From: Hybos culiciformis
Taxonomy: Eukaryota; Arthropoda; Insecta; Diptera; Hybotidae
DNA length: 64,000 bases
Assembly: GCA_964007475.1 (NCBI GenBank)
Contig: OZ023273.1
Span: 22,679,557 to 22,743,556, forward strand
Direction of reading: 5' to 3'
In this document: positions 1 to 11,426 of the stretch, in pieces
Layout: each line of letters starts with the position of its first letter
Position numbering within the stretch: the first letter of the stretch is position 1
Notes under the pieces: model-generated
The model's database searches: none
Told to the model about the DNA's origin: nothing
What the model saw: only the letters and a program-made list of their open reading frames with translations
Made by a program: the position numbers and the translations under genes

Positions 1-1060
1 CATTTATTATTAAAAATATAATAACTCGTCCTAAATTTTATTCCAAATAAATTATAGCAAAAGTTTATAGACAAAATTGATAGTTTGTTTTTCGGTAAAA
101 ATTAATTACAAAATATATTTTTATTTTATAGAAAAAGATAGATTTTCTGAAATTTTTACCTCGAACATTGCATAATCTTACTAACAGATATATTAAAAAA
201 ATAAGAGTATGTTTGTTTGCTACTCTGGCTAAAGGTCAAACTAATCTTGCTAAAGTTCAATGCATATAGCAAGTGAGATACTGAAATAGTACAGGAAATT
301 CAATATTTTATTTTTTACGGTCGTATACGGATTATAAACAAATTCAATGAGATGAAAGAATTTTCGTGCTATACATTTTCATAAAAAAATTTTATTTCAA
401 ACACTTTACTTTTTTTGCAAAATTTCTTATTTTTCTTCTTTTTTTTGAAAAATACTTATATTTTTATAATTTAAAAAAAAACGAAAAGGTTTCCAATAAA
501 AATAAAAATTACCTCATAAATTTTTCATCGAGCGGAAGCATACGTTTATGTTTCATGTACACATGTATAAGAAGTAAAATTTTGGCATAATAAGAAAACG
601 CATCAAAAAATATTATGCAAAAACATAAAAAAAATTATATTATATTATTTTTCAAATTTTTTACATATTTTTCGTAAATTTTTTTTATCGATAACATATT
701 TATTGGATGAAATCCACCTTTATTGTAAAAATACCGCAATTTTTTCTTTTTTTTTTTATATCCCAAAAACTTTTATTATGGTCAATTCAATAAATTACTT
801 TTTTACAAATTTATTCAAGTGAAACATTAAAATACAAAATATAAAAGTAATTTTTTTTTATAAATAAAAAATTCATACATCCACATAATATTAGTATTAT
901 ACATACGTATAAAAATACGGAGTTTAGAAATTGTAAGCGCAAAAATATCAACGATATAGAGTGTGTTAAGCCAAAACATATCTCTCTCAACTTATGATAT
1001 TAAAAAAAAATAAATAGCATATTAGGTTCCAAATATTTTATTGGTCAAATTTTTGATTAA

Positions 1061-1131
1061 TCTCACAAAAATAATAAATTCAAAATCCCCTTTTTTTTAT
1101 CAATCGATAAGTTTTTATTATTTTTGTGAGA
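1061..1131. repeat. Short inverted repeat with 18-bp arms
   Basis: Positions 1061-1078 (TCTCACAAAAATAATAAA) are repeated in inverted orientation at about 1114-1131, around a ~35-bp loop. Weaker symmetry continues outward (GGTTCCAAAT near 1025 against the complement of ATTTGAAACC near 1133-1142). A tiny MITE remnant or a simple stem-loop are both possible. No clear target-site duplication is seen. Confidence 0.5.
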
Positions 1132-3622
1132 GCATTTGAAACCATATATACATTTAGAAATTAAGAAAAAAAGATCAGTATTGATTATCGTTATCGTTGT
1201 TTTACAAGAAGCATAAATATTGTTAAACCTAAAATTATAATTAAATTTTTTTTATTGAAGCAAGAAAATCTAAGTTTTTTGATTTCGTTAAACAACAATT
1301 TTTTTTTAGTATATTTGGTAAAAACCGTTACCAAACAGAGTGCTTACAAATTATTTGTTTTCAATACTAAAATAAGAACATCCAATTGTTTAATAAAGTT
1401 AGTTGACTTTGTTGTTGAGTGAATGTATCGCTTACGACCACGACGAATATTGTGTAATGATTATGACTTTTCTTCTTATTTTTTTTTCTGGTTTTCAGTT
1501 TTTCTTGTGAACATTTTTTTTCTGAAACATACTAGAAAAAATAATTTGAAACTCTTCATCGCCATTCATGTTTATAATATTTAAGTACTTAATAAAATAT
1601 TAAATTTTTATTTTTAAATTTTAATATACTTAATTTAAAAATGAATGTTAGTATGTAAGGTAAAAGTATGAATCTTATGTTTTTATGTATAAAGCGAAAA
1701 AAAAATGTTTTTCTAATAAATTAAACTCTTATTAATTTGTACAAAAATTATGATTAATGTGTCATGGTCACTTACAGGTTCAGTTTTACAAATAAAAAAC
1801 ATTTCTCTGCACTTTGTAAAATAAAAATATTACAAATATATGTTTTGTTTCGGTTTTAAATAACCGTAGCTAAATTTTTCGTAGGTTTGCACTCTATAAA
1901 AATGCGGTTTAATAAATTTCATGAGATAATGAATTAATTGAGGATAACCTCCCAACATAATTTATTGATCAATGATTTTTTATATAAATTATGATGGTTA
2001 AAAAAAAAATTTATGTGGTGATTAATTTTTATTTTATTAAACAATTTCATCTTGGATATAAACATATGTATAAATTAGTGTTACTGTTCTAAATTTTTTC
2101 ATGAAAATTTATTCTATTTATGTTAAATAAATGAATTCAAAATGTTTCTTAATAATAAAAAAACATATTGTTCTGAAAAAACTATATTAAAGAATTTTTT
2201 TTTATTTCTAAGAAATCATATTAATCAAAAATTTTATTAATTTAATTAAAAATACTTTTTTCTTTTATTTTTTGGCTGACTATAGATCATTTACTTAGTT
2301 TTGTCTGGAACTTTAACGAATATTATTTTTCTAAATTGTTTTTATAACGATTTTGAAAAATCTTTAAGTGCATATTATTATGCACAGGAATATTTTTTAT
2401 TCCGTCTTTATAATGGTTATAGATTACGATAAAAGGATAATTTTAATAAGTAGAAAAAATTAACGGTGGACATAAAAATTACAAGAGAAGAAAACTAATT
2501 AAAAATAATAAAAAGAAGCTTATCCAAGTGTAAAAAATTATACACCAGACAAGATAATGGCTAAAGTTTTTGATTATTATTGTATAATTTTTTTTTATGT
2601 CAAAATCATACCTTTTTATATGAAACTTTAAATAATGAATTAAGGAAAGAAGATTTTGCTCTAGACACATAACAAGGAAATATTTTAAAATTTCAATTTA
2701 TATAAAGTGCTTGTACGTGTGCTTCATGAGAAGACCCATCTAGTCTCCGTGTATTCCTAGAATATTTTAATAAAACGTTTTTATTAAGTTTATATAAAAT
2801 TATTAAATCTTTAGAATCCAAGTGGTTTCACTTTTTTTTTTGTAGTCTCAGCTGAATTTCTATTTTACAAATGAAATACAACCCAACAGAACTGACCACT
2901 TTCGTGATAAAAAACACAGATTTTCTTTATTTTCATTAAAAAAACGAAATCTTTTAATTTATGTATTCATTTTAAAATATAATTTATAAATTATTCACTA
3001 TGTTTATCGAATGTAATTGTCACATATTAACGATGATTACAAATTTATATTTTATAGGAAAAGCAATAAAACTAATTGAATATTTCCTGTTAATTATTAT
3101 CTTGATGATATTTTATTATTAAATTTATTTTTAAAGCCAACCACCTATATATGTAATAATGAGTAATATTATGGTAATAATGAGTTATATTATGGTAGCA
3201 CCTGCTTCTGGTATTAAAATTTAATTGCGGCGTTTAATTCCGTGATAATTTTTTTTTTAAATATAATTGAAAATTATTAATATATCTTGTCGTCGATTCT
3301 TGGTTGTGGTTATAATACTTAATTGATTCTGAATTTTGAACTTTGAATGATGGAATATAATGTTCTAAGTTATCCAATAATCAACTGTTTTATGTTTTTG
3401 TGATCATACAAAATATGAATGGAAAACATGAACAAATTATTTGTTTATTTTTCGAGGTAAATTATTTTGTTTTCTATTCATGTAACACAAAAAAAATTAT
3501 GTTTCTATTAATAAGCATTTATACTTAATATATTTATCTAATATTTATGCATATGTTGCCAATTCAATAATGAAACACCCTTCTAGTTCTACGACACTCT
3601 TCACAAAGTACAGTAAACGCAA

Positions 3623-3945
3623 GCACAAATTAAGCACTAAATGGTGGCATTTTAGCTTTTTCTAAATTCGACGAAAAAAAATTCGGTTCAAATTTTGGAA
3701 TTTTGGCCTAATCTAAAAAAAATTGTTTTCACATAATTTGAAGAGCACAAATTCTAGTTTTTGTAGCACAAATGGGCACAAATTAAGCACTAAATGATAG
3801 CATCATTATTTTTTCGAAATTCGAATCCGGTCAGAGAGACTCCTTGACCCATGTTCGAAATTCGAAAATCAAAATTTCTGAAAAACCAAGCGAGCACAAA
3901 TTCTAGTTTTTGTGGCACTAATAGTCACAAATTAAGCACTAAATG
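3623..3945. repeat. Three degenerate ~150-bp tandem repeats
   Basis: The motif GCACAAATTAAGCACTAAAT starts at 3623 and 3776 and recurs with one change at 3925, a spacing of 153 and 149 bp. A second motif, GAGCACAAATTCTAG, occurs at about 3745 and 3894, again 149 bp apart. The sequence is therefore a short array of diverged units of about 150 bp, possibly a satellite fragment. No coding sense is apparent. Confidence 0.75.
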
Positions 3946-6930
3946 CTCAATAATTTTGACATCAATTAACAAGAATTGTCCGGCTGAAGAGCCTCCACCC
4001 GAATATCTAAGGCAAATTTATTTAAAGACTTCATATAAACAATTTAAAATTGGCAATAACATAGAAGCAAAAAAAATTTACAATCTAGCTAATATCTCAT
4101 TTTTCATTTTCATGACCTAAAAACTTTGCCATTAATATTTACAATATTCATCTAAACAGTTTTTACTAAACACGAAAAGTATACCTGTATATATATTATA
4201 TTTTCTAATCGCGAAATTTTCAAAATCTTTTTTAATTAAAATTTTCTTAAATCAGAAATAAATATCCAAAATCCTTTATCAAATTATACTAAAAAAAATA
4301 TCACTTTTTTAATTTGTTATTAGGCCAATCAATGCAAACAACTTTTTAAATTAAAATAATAAAAATAAAATCATTAGAGAAAAAAAAAAAAAATTTATAA
4401 TAGTCGCACGTTTATTTTTGCGGTATCATCAAAAAAGGAATGAATTCTGTTTTTTTTAGATAATAAAATTTATATAAACATAATGTCCGTTTAAACAAAC
4501 GTCATCCCCGTAAACATTACAAAAGAGTTCATTTCTAACCTTTTAATGGGTCTAAAATATACAGCATTTGCTTGAAGGTAGAAATCAATCTCAAAATCAA
4601 TTTTACTGCATTCGTAAGAATTTTGTGAAAATCCGGTTGGCATTTATTTAAGATAAAACTAAATCAATTTTTCTTATTAGGTACACATTTTAAATTATTT
4701 CTTACAAATCTTTGTCTCGTGAAAATTTTCCAAGATATAGAAAGGGATAATTTATGGAACAAATCAATTTATCGTTAATATACTTAAGATCTTAAAAATT
4801 ATACCTTGAATGACAATATAGTAAAATTCACTTATTTAATTGGACAATAGAAATATTCTGATCTTTTTAACTGATTTTCCTACACACGTTTGTAAAATTT
4901 TTATTGCCGCGAATGATGTTCATTATTACAATTATTATTATTTCCTTTTTAAATATAAAATTATATTGTTTTGTCAGAATTTACATATATTTCACCCTCA
5001 AACAAAAATTTTCGTGGTTTTTTCATTTATTATGTTGTTGTCGTCATCGCTTTGAAAAATAACTTCTTATTGAAAACATAATTTTGGCAGAAAAAAACCA
5101 CTTAAAACACTTGTTATTTTTCCACAAAAATTTTAATTCTAATAAGATAACTGACATTGCTTTAAGATTAGATTGCTTATTATTAGCAATCAAAATATTT
5201 AAGACAAAAAAAATGCTTTCAATCCTTCAATGAAAACAAAACTAGAAATGTTCCTTTTTTTAATATTTTTACAATGTGTTAATTTGATTTGGTAACTTTT
5301 TTGAAACAGGATGCACCTCAAAAACGTTTAACAAAAATTCAATAATAAAAAAGCAGCAAAATCTCATTTAAAATATAATTAACATCGAGAAGGAAAATGA
5401 AAAACTATAATAAAAGAAAAACCAAATTAACCAATAGTACATATGAAAAAAATTTAAGTTTAACTAAAAATTTAATTTCCCTGCATTAATTTTTAAAACA
5501 CAAAAACTAAACGAAGACACTTGTCGCCGTATATACTTTTTTGGAAAATTAAATTAAGACCACAAAATGATTTTTATATAGTCATTAATTCTAATTTTAT
5601 GAATTTCAATATTCGATATGCTCAGAAGTCATGATATCAACATAATGACGCTGTTATTTTAATTTATTTGCATGTAATGAATTCAATTTTAATTTAATAA
5701 TAGAACATGCTATTTATTTTTATTATTTTCTTTTTATTTTAGCAACCTCCAAAAAAACTTTTATTATTTTATATTTTTTAATAACGTCTTATACTTTTAT
5801 ATTACCTTGGTCACACCAATAAATATTTCCGGAAAAAAAGTAGAATTCACACTTCTAAAACTACGAAATACTTGATATAAGGAGTTTGGCAGTTCCAGAA
5901 AGGTGTAATACATTATTATTTTCGAATAAAAGTTTAAAAGAATTCCATAATTTCCGGGATATTTTTCATAATTTATTTTCCATAAATCTATACAAAAAAA
6001 TTCAATACTGCTGTTTGTTTAACATTAAATATTGAAAAATAAAATTTTTACTGATAATCAATCCTTTTAAAACAATGTTCCCAATTTCATTTTTTATTTT
6101 ATTTATTATTTTAATAGATTTGTCTTCAAAACATGTGTAATCCAAATCTAAATTAGAATGCCCACAGAGATTTTATAGACCACAAACTTATTATAAATTT
6201 TGAAAGGGTTAAACAAATCCATAAAGGTATATATTGGGATTAAATTTAAATAAATTTGAAATCATATGTTAATAAAATTTGAGTTTATTTTTATTAAGGT
6301 ACGTTAAAATATACACAAAAAAACACGGTTCAATAAATTTTATTTTAGATTTGTAAATATAATATATGATGACAATTTTTGAGGAAAAAATCTGATTTAT
6401 TTTTTTTATTATTACATGTATTTACTTCACAACAGTAATATGGTCATCATAAGTATAATTTTTGGGGGGATTTATGTTCTTTTTTCTAATAAAAATGTGT
6501 CAAATAAAACATCATCATTTTTCCTATTGAATAAAAATAATGTTTCTATGCTTATATTAAAAATCCTATACGATTTTTTTATTAACGTACTACGTGCAAT
6601 GCATTTATTTTAATGTATTGCAATAGGTATGTGTACTTACAGTGCACACACATATTCAACTACATGTTTATGACGGGCGTCACCGGTTGGATAAAGTTCC
6701 AAAACTAGTAAAATTAAAGAAATAATTTTTATTTTTGATTTAAAAAAATTTTGTTTGGTTTTATATTATGATACAAAAATAATACAAAAAAGGTAATGCT
6801 AAATTAATTCAACTGTAATATACACAATGTACTATGACAAAATAAGAAATGATTTACATTTGAAAGTAAATGACATTTTAGCTTTTACGTATATAGAAAA
6901 CACTAAATATGTATACAGAAATATTATCCG

Positions 6931-6988
6931 GTATAATATGCCGTCATTATATGATAAGAGATATAATATGCCGTCATTATGATAAGAG
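6931..6988. repeat. Tandem duplication of a 28-30 bp unit
   Basis: ATAATATGCCGTCATTAT followed by GATAAGAG occurs twice, at 6931-6960 and 6961-6988, differing by a 2-bp AT. It lies inside a chance open frame and explains the repeated residues there. Confidence 0.8.
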
Positions 6989-7976
6989 AGTTTTTGAACT
7001 ACTTTTCCCGAATGGATCTGATCTGAATATAGTAGGTACTAGTGTAGTATTTTTCATTTTATCGGATTTATCTGATTTAAATTACTTGTTTGTTCCAGGA
7101 GGTCTGTAAAAGATAAACATAATAAAACAAATTAAATTTTCGTATACCTACACACTATACTTGATTTCTTAAATTTTTTTCATTAATTGAATAAAAATAA
7201 AAAATTACTTAGAATCTAAAAATTTCATTATTTTATTTTTTAATTCGAATTTTAATTTTCTATGAACATCATTATTGATAAAAAAAAATTAAAAAAATTG
7301 CCCTTATTGAAATAAAATTAAAAAAAAAAAAGTTCAATATTATATATCGTACATTGTAAATAACAAAATGTATATGGGAATTTATTAGATTATTTTATGA
7401 AAATTTTTATTCTTCTTGAAATTTACAAATTTATACAATTTTAGCTCTCCAATTTTACCTCGAAATTAAGTATCCTTAAAAAAATAGAAAAATCTGAATA
7501 AAAAACTCATAAAATAAATTTGATACGGATGATTGAAAACTTTTCTAATAAAATTTATAGAAAAGGTTTTTGAATAAAAGCAATATAAGATTGTAATTTA
7601 ATATCCGAGTACAAGGAATTTTTTTTACGCTTTACGAATTTATGAACAAAAAAAAATTTATGAAATTATATGTCAATTCTTAGTACTTAATAATGATAGA
7701 AAGATGATATTTTTTATGACTATCTTCCATAAATTTTATATTTAAAACATAGCATACATGATTCGCTTAACTAAGATTTTATACATTATACATAATATAA
7801 ATAACTTTCTACTAGGACTTATGATATTAATACCTTGTTTACACTTCAGGTTAGAAATAGGTTAAACCTTCATTTAACCTATGTTAGAAAAGAGGCGTTT
7901 ACACCTAATTGGTGTTAGATTTGACATTTAAAAAAATAAAGTGAAAAAAACAAAGTGAAAAATTAAAAAAATTAAA

Positions 7977-9284
7977 ATGAATGAACAAACTGTATTAAAG
8001 GCAATTTTAGCCATAAAACAATGTGATAATGTAACAAAAACCTTATTGCAAAGGAGAAAAATTCTAAGACTGGGTTTAAAGCACGAATTACTTAGAAGAA
8101 ATCGTCTAAAAGCCTTGCTTGTGTCTAAATATAAATATCGAAATGGCAGACGCCACAAAATTTGGACATTGGTAATTTTGTGATAGATCTGAAAGAAATT
8201 CCTTTTAAATTTTTTTTTTTTTTTAGAACCGTAATAATAAGTTCTTCGAATATGAACTTTTCAAAAACGGAGATTTTCTTTTTAAGGAAAATTTACGTAT
8301 GGGAATGGAGTCATTCGAAGAACTATGTAGTTTGCTCCCAAACTTAGCCAAGCTTGATACTCCTTTCCGTGAGACGATTCCTTTGAAGAAACGTGTCGCA
8401 GTAGCGTTATACGCATTGGGATCATCAGCAGAATACAGAACTGTAGCTAACGTATTCGGAATAGGACGTGCTACGGTTTGCAAAATTTTTCTAGAGTTTT
8501 GCAAAGAAGTTTGGGAGAGACTCAGCCCAATGTATTTAAATTACTACCCGCTGACTGACATCGTCGTACAAGAAAATATTGCTGGTTTTAACAAGTTGGG
8601 CTTTCCTCAATGTATTGGAGCAATCGGTAAATTATTTTCCTATTTAATAAAGTCTTTTGTAGTCAGGAAATTATTTTGTAGGCTTCGTTTTCATTAATTA
8701 ATGTTTTTCATAATGTGCTAGATGGCTCCCACATTGAAGTGAAACCACCAAAAAATGAAGCTACTGAGTATTACAATTATAAAGGATGGTACTCTACGAT
8801 TCTACTTGCAGTTGTTGATCATCGGTTTAATTTTATGTACGTTAATGTTGGCTGCCCGGGGCGATGTAACGACTCAACAATTTTTGAACAATCTCTTTTA
8901 AAAAAGGAGCACGGTTCCAATATATTACGCCGAAACACCAAGATAATAGAATCTGTAGAAGTACCTCCTTTACTTATTGCTGATTCAGCATTTAAGTTAA
9001 CCAAACATGTGGTGAAACCATATCCATTTAAAATAGAAGGAGATTCCGAAGAGAAATTATTCAATTACCGACTATCTAAATGTAGAAGAGTTGTTGAAAA
9101 TGCTTTTGGTCATTTGAAAGCGAGATTTAGAAGATTGGGAAAAGCGCTAGATAATCGAATCGATTATGTACCCACAATAATCAAGGCATGTTGCGTGATT
9201 CACAATTTTTTAAATTGGAAGCGAGATATGGTAAACCAAAATTGGTCAAGTCAGCTGATCGAAGAAGAATCAAAAAGAAATTGA
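7977..9284 (+). pseudogene. PIF/Harbinger DDE transposase (HARBI1-like), spliced, probably broken near the C-terminus
   Basis: Three exons join in frame: 7977-8171 (65 codons, basic N-terminus), 8227-8626 and 8722-9284, separated by GT-AG introns of 55 and 95 bp. The joined product is about 385 residues, close to the ~350-400 usual for HARBI1-like proteins. Exon 2 gives the helical FFEYELF...LRMGMESFEEL segment and a helix-turn-helix-like stretch (RTVANVFGIGRATVCKIF). Exon 3 restores the catalytic motif IDGSHI across the splice, then PGRCNDSTIF (second Asp) and RRVVENAFGHLKARF (Glu), which complete the DDE triad of the family nuclease. After the TGA at 9282-9284 the same frame continues with NDGISVRHAIKNFF, the usual family ending, up to TAA at 9405-9407. 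The TGA therefore looks like a nonsense mutation that removes about 40 codons. Function by family: cutting and joining transposon ends in the nucleus together with the Myb-like partner. Confidence 0.88.
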
Positions 9285-9630
9285 ATTCAACCTAATCATT
9301 CTATGCCAGTTAGTTCGAACGATGGAATTTCAGTGCGTCATGCTATTAAAAATTTTTTTTGTAAGTATTTTTTTTCATTCATTTTTATTAAATTAATAAA
9401 CAGATAATAATAAACACAGATTCGTTTTAAAACAAAATATGAAAAACAAATCAAGAATCACATAATTATTGTTAGATTACATCATAAAAAAATTTATATA
9501 TATTATTGCCCATTTTCGAATTGCACCTTCTCTGCTTCAGCTGCATTAATTCTATAATAATAATAAATGAAATTAAATAGGCAAAATAAATTAGAATTAT
9601 TATTTTATTAATAACTACCATTTTTGTTTA

Positions 9631-10514
9631 CTATTGTTGCTGATTTCCACATATTTTATCTGCGATTCTTTCAATCGCTATAGTTTTTTTTTGCTCAAGA
9701 TGGAATAATTCCATATCTAATTTTGTTGAACCTTCACCATATTTCACTATAGCTTGATTCGCTAGTTTATTTTCTTTTAATATGCTTTGAAGGATGTTAA
9801 TTGATTCATCTTTTTTTTCTTTTTAGGCAACTCCATTGATGATGATGCCGGTAATGATGGTGAGACTGGCGGAGATTCGCATAATGGCGATAATGATGGC
9901 GAATGGGATACTCGTGTTACCGGAAATGAGAATGATGTCGATGTCATTCATAGTTAGTGGTGAAGACGGTTCTGGCTCCCACGATGTCAATGAATTAGAA
10001 CCTATTTAATGCCAACAAATAATAAATTAAAAATTTTGTAATAAATTAAAAAATTTGTAATAAATTATGTTTTTTAAAAATATAATATAAAAAAACAATG
10101 ATAAAAAACTTAATTGAAGAAAAACTTTCTATCATTATTTCGGCGGAATTGAAAATTTTACTTGTTCCCAATATATCTTTCATCTCATCGAAATGTGGCC
10201 AATCTGAAGGTGATCCCCCTGATGGGCCCATTATTTTCTTTTCATTTCTGAAATAAATAATTTATTTTTAATCGATAAATTTAAAAAAAAAAAAAATGTA
10301 TTGACTTGCTTGTATTTCGCCTTCAAAGTATGAATTTTTGTTTTTATTTCTTCAATTGATGTTATTATATTTTCAACTTCCAACATTTTTTTCATTTCAA
10401 TTATAATATGAAGATTTCTTTTGGCCTTCTTTAAATCTTCATTCTTCTCTTTCCAAATCCTAATAAACGCTTTTGTGGATTCAAAATCCCACTTTTTTAC
10501 GTTTTTTTTTAATT
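9631..10514 (-). pseudogene. Harbinger Myb/SANT-like accessory DNA-binding protein, frame-damaged
   Basis: Exons on the minus strand are 10514-10306 (5' end uncertain), 10237-10162 and 10001-9631, with introns of 68 and 160 bp in matching phases. Exon 1 reads KKWDFESTKAFIRIWKEK and ends LKAKYKQ, a trihelix Myb/SANT-like domain. Exon 2 gives SDWPHFDEMKDILGT, the motif that typically follows this domain in Harbinger partners. Exon 3 has a Trp/Ser/Pro linker (SNSLTSWEPEPSSPL) and a Glu/Lys helix ending LEQKKTIAIERIADK. Between these, the sensible Ser/Pro frame is shifted. An extra base near 9945-9951 and a missing A in the run at 9811-9825 compensate each other, and the uncorrected frame meets TAA at 9823-9825. 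In the family this protein binds transposon ends and brings the transposase into the nucleus. No start codon was identified. Confidence 0.72.
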
Positions 10515-10778
10515 CTGCATTTTAAATTCTGTTTTAAAATTTCAAATACGATTGTTATTTTTTTTTTTTTATTTGAATTTGACACAATTAATAACATTTT
10601 TATTGACATTATTTGTCAATATTCATTTGCTACGGATACAGGATGCTATATTTCCCTAAAAAAATCCCTAAATTTTGATTATACCAGAGGCGTAAATTTA
10701 ACTAGGTTTTAAAGAACCTAGTTGTTCAACTACGTTCATTTTGATAATTTTTTATATGAACCAACACAGAACGAACAT

Positions 10779-11426
10779 AGGTAGGTGTAGTATACGTATA
10801 ATTGTAATTTAATTATGATTGTTACTATAATTATGAATTTGTTCTTAGAAAATTATCAGCTTAATGTATCTCTTGAAGTCGAACGAGTTTTAATTTCCAA
10901 CTGCTAGATATTTAATTTGCAACTACTAATGATATTTGTTCATTAAGTTTTTATTGTTTCCGGAATATCAAGTTCAAAAAATATTTATGTTTAAACCTAA
11001 AAAGTTTTCCATAAATAAAGTACTATAAAAATCCATAATTGACTAATTTTATAATTTATTACCAGGTCATGGAAAAAAAATAATCGTATTTACCCATTTT
11101 ACATAACTCTCAGAATATGTACATGTAACATACATGTATGTATTTAAAGAAATTAAGTTAAATTTTGAGCTTACACACAAAACCAACTTTTGAGCTTATT
11201 ACCTATAAAAGTGAAAAACAATAATAATCAATTTTTTAATTTGTATTTCACACTTTATTTACATTTTTCATGTCAGTGAAAAAATGGAAAAACTCTAAAA
11301 TGTAAATCATCATTTCTTATATCGTAATTTTATTTTTTTAAGAAATAATTGACGCATAGATAGTCATTTACTTAATAATACAATGATAATCGTTCTAAAT
11401 ATTCACATAAAAATATGTTTTATTTC
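10779..11426. other. 3' flank of QRICH2-like copy A
   Basis: No gene is seen. The sequence is almost identical to unit B 16829-17508 and is the downstream flank of the minus-strand gene. An AATAAA-type signal on the minus strand lies near 11327-11335, about 100 bases past the stop codon. It is preceded by TG-rich palindromic runs (ACATGTAACATACATGTATG near 11119-11138). Confidence 0.6.

Larger units (their letters stand above)
1..7566. other. Intergenic AT-rich DNA, no gene recognised
   Basis: I see no credible coding exon in this 7.5 kb. The short open frames here (for example around 366-590, 3851-4120, 4840-5055 and 6416-6613) are rich in Phe/Ile/Lys/Asn/Tyr codons, show no domain and are not joined by splice sites, as expected by chance in such DNA. 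The stretch holds one small inverted repeat (1061-1131), three degenerate ~150-bp tandem repeats (3623-3945) and a 28-30 bp tandem duplication (6931-6988). It ends where the tandem duplication around the QRICH2-like genes begins. Confidence 0.7.
7831..10778. mobile_element. PIF/Harbinger DNA transposon with two genes
   Basis: The element is bounded by comparison with the empty site in unit B. Sequence up to GATATTAA (7830; 16811 in B) and from ATAGGTAGGTG (10779; about 16829 in B) is shared, and everything between is foreign. About 17 bases of the B sequence (from 16812) are missing in A, so insertion or a later event removed part of the target. It contains the two genes expected of this superfamily, a spliced DDE transposase on plus and a Myb/SANT-like protein on minus, in convergent arrangement. 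I could not find clean terminal inverted repeats. The ends carry subterminal hairpins (AGGTTAAACC/AACCT near 7856-7884 and AACTAGGTT/AACCTAGTT near 10700-10722). Both genes are damaged, so the copy is probably not autonomous now. Confidence 0.85.

Noticed and set aside
7928..8158. Minus-strand 76-codon frame opposite the transposase first exon
   Set aside because: It is antisense to the first exon of the transposase, which joins in phase to the DDE-domain exons.
9827..9957. Plus-strand Asp/Gly-rich exon that could splice from the transposase (donor GTAAGT at 9361, acceptor TTTTTAG at 9826)
   Set aside because: The phases fit, but the sequence is better explained as antisense to the Ser/Pro linker of the minus-strand Myb-like gene, and the family transposase normally ends at HAIKNFF.
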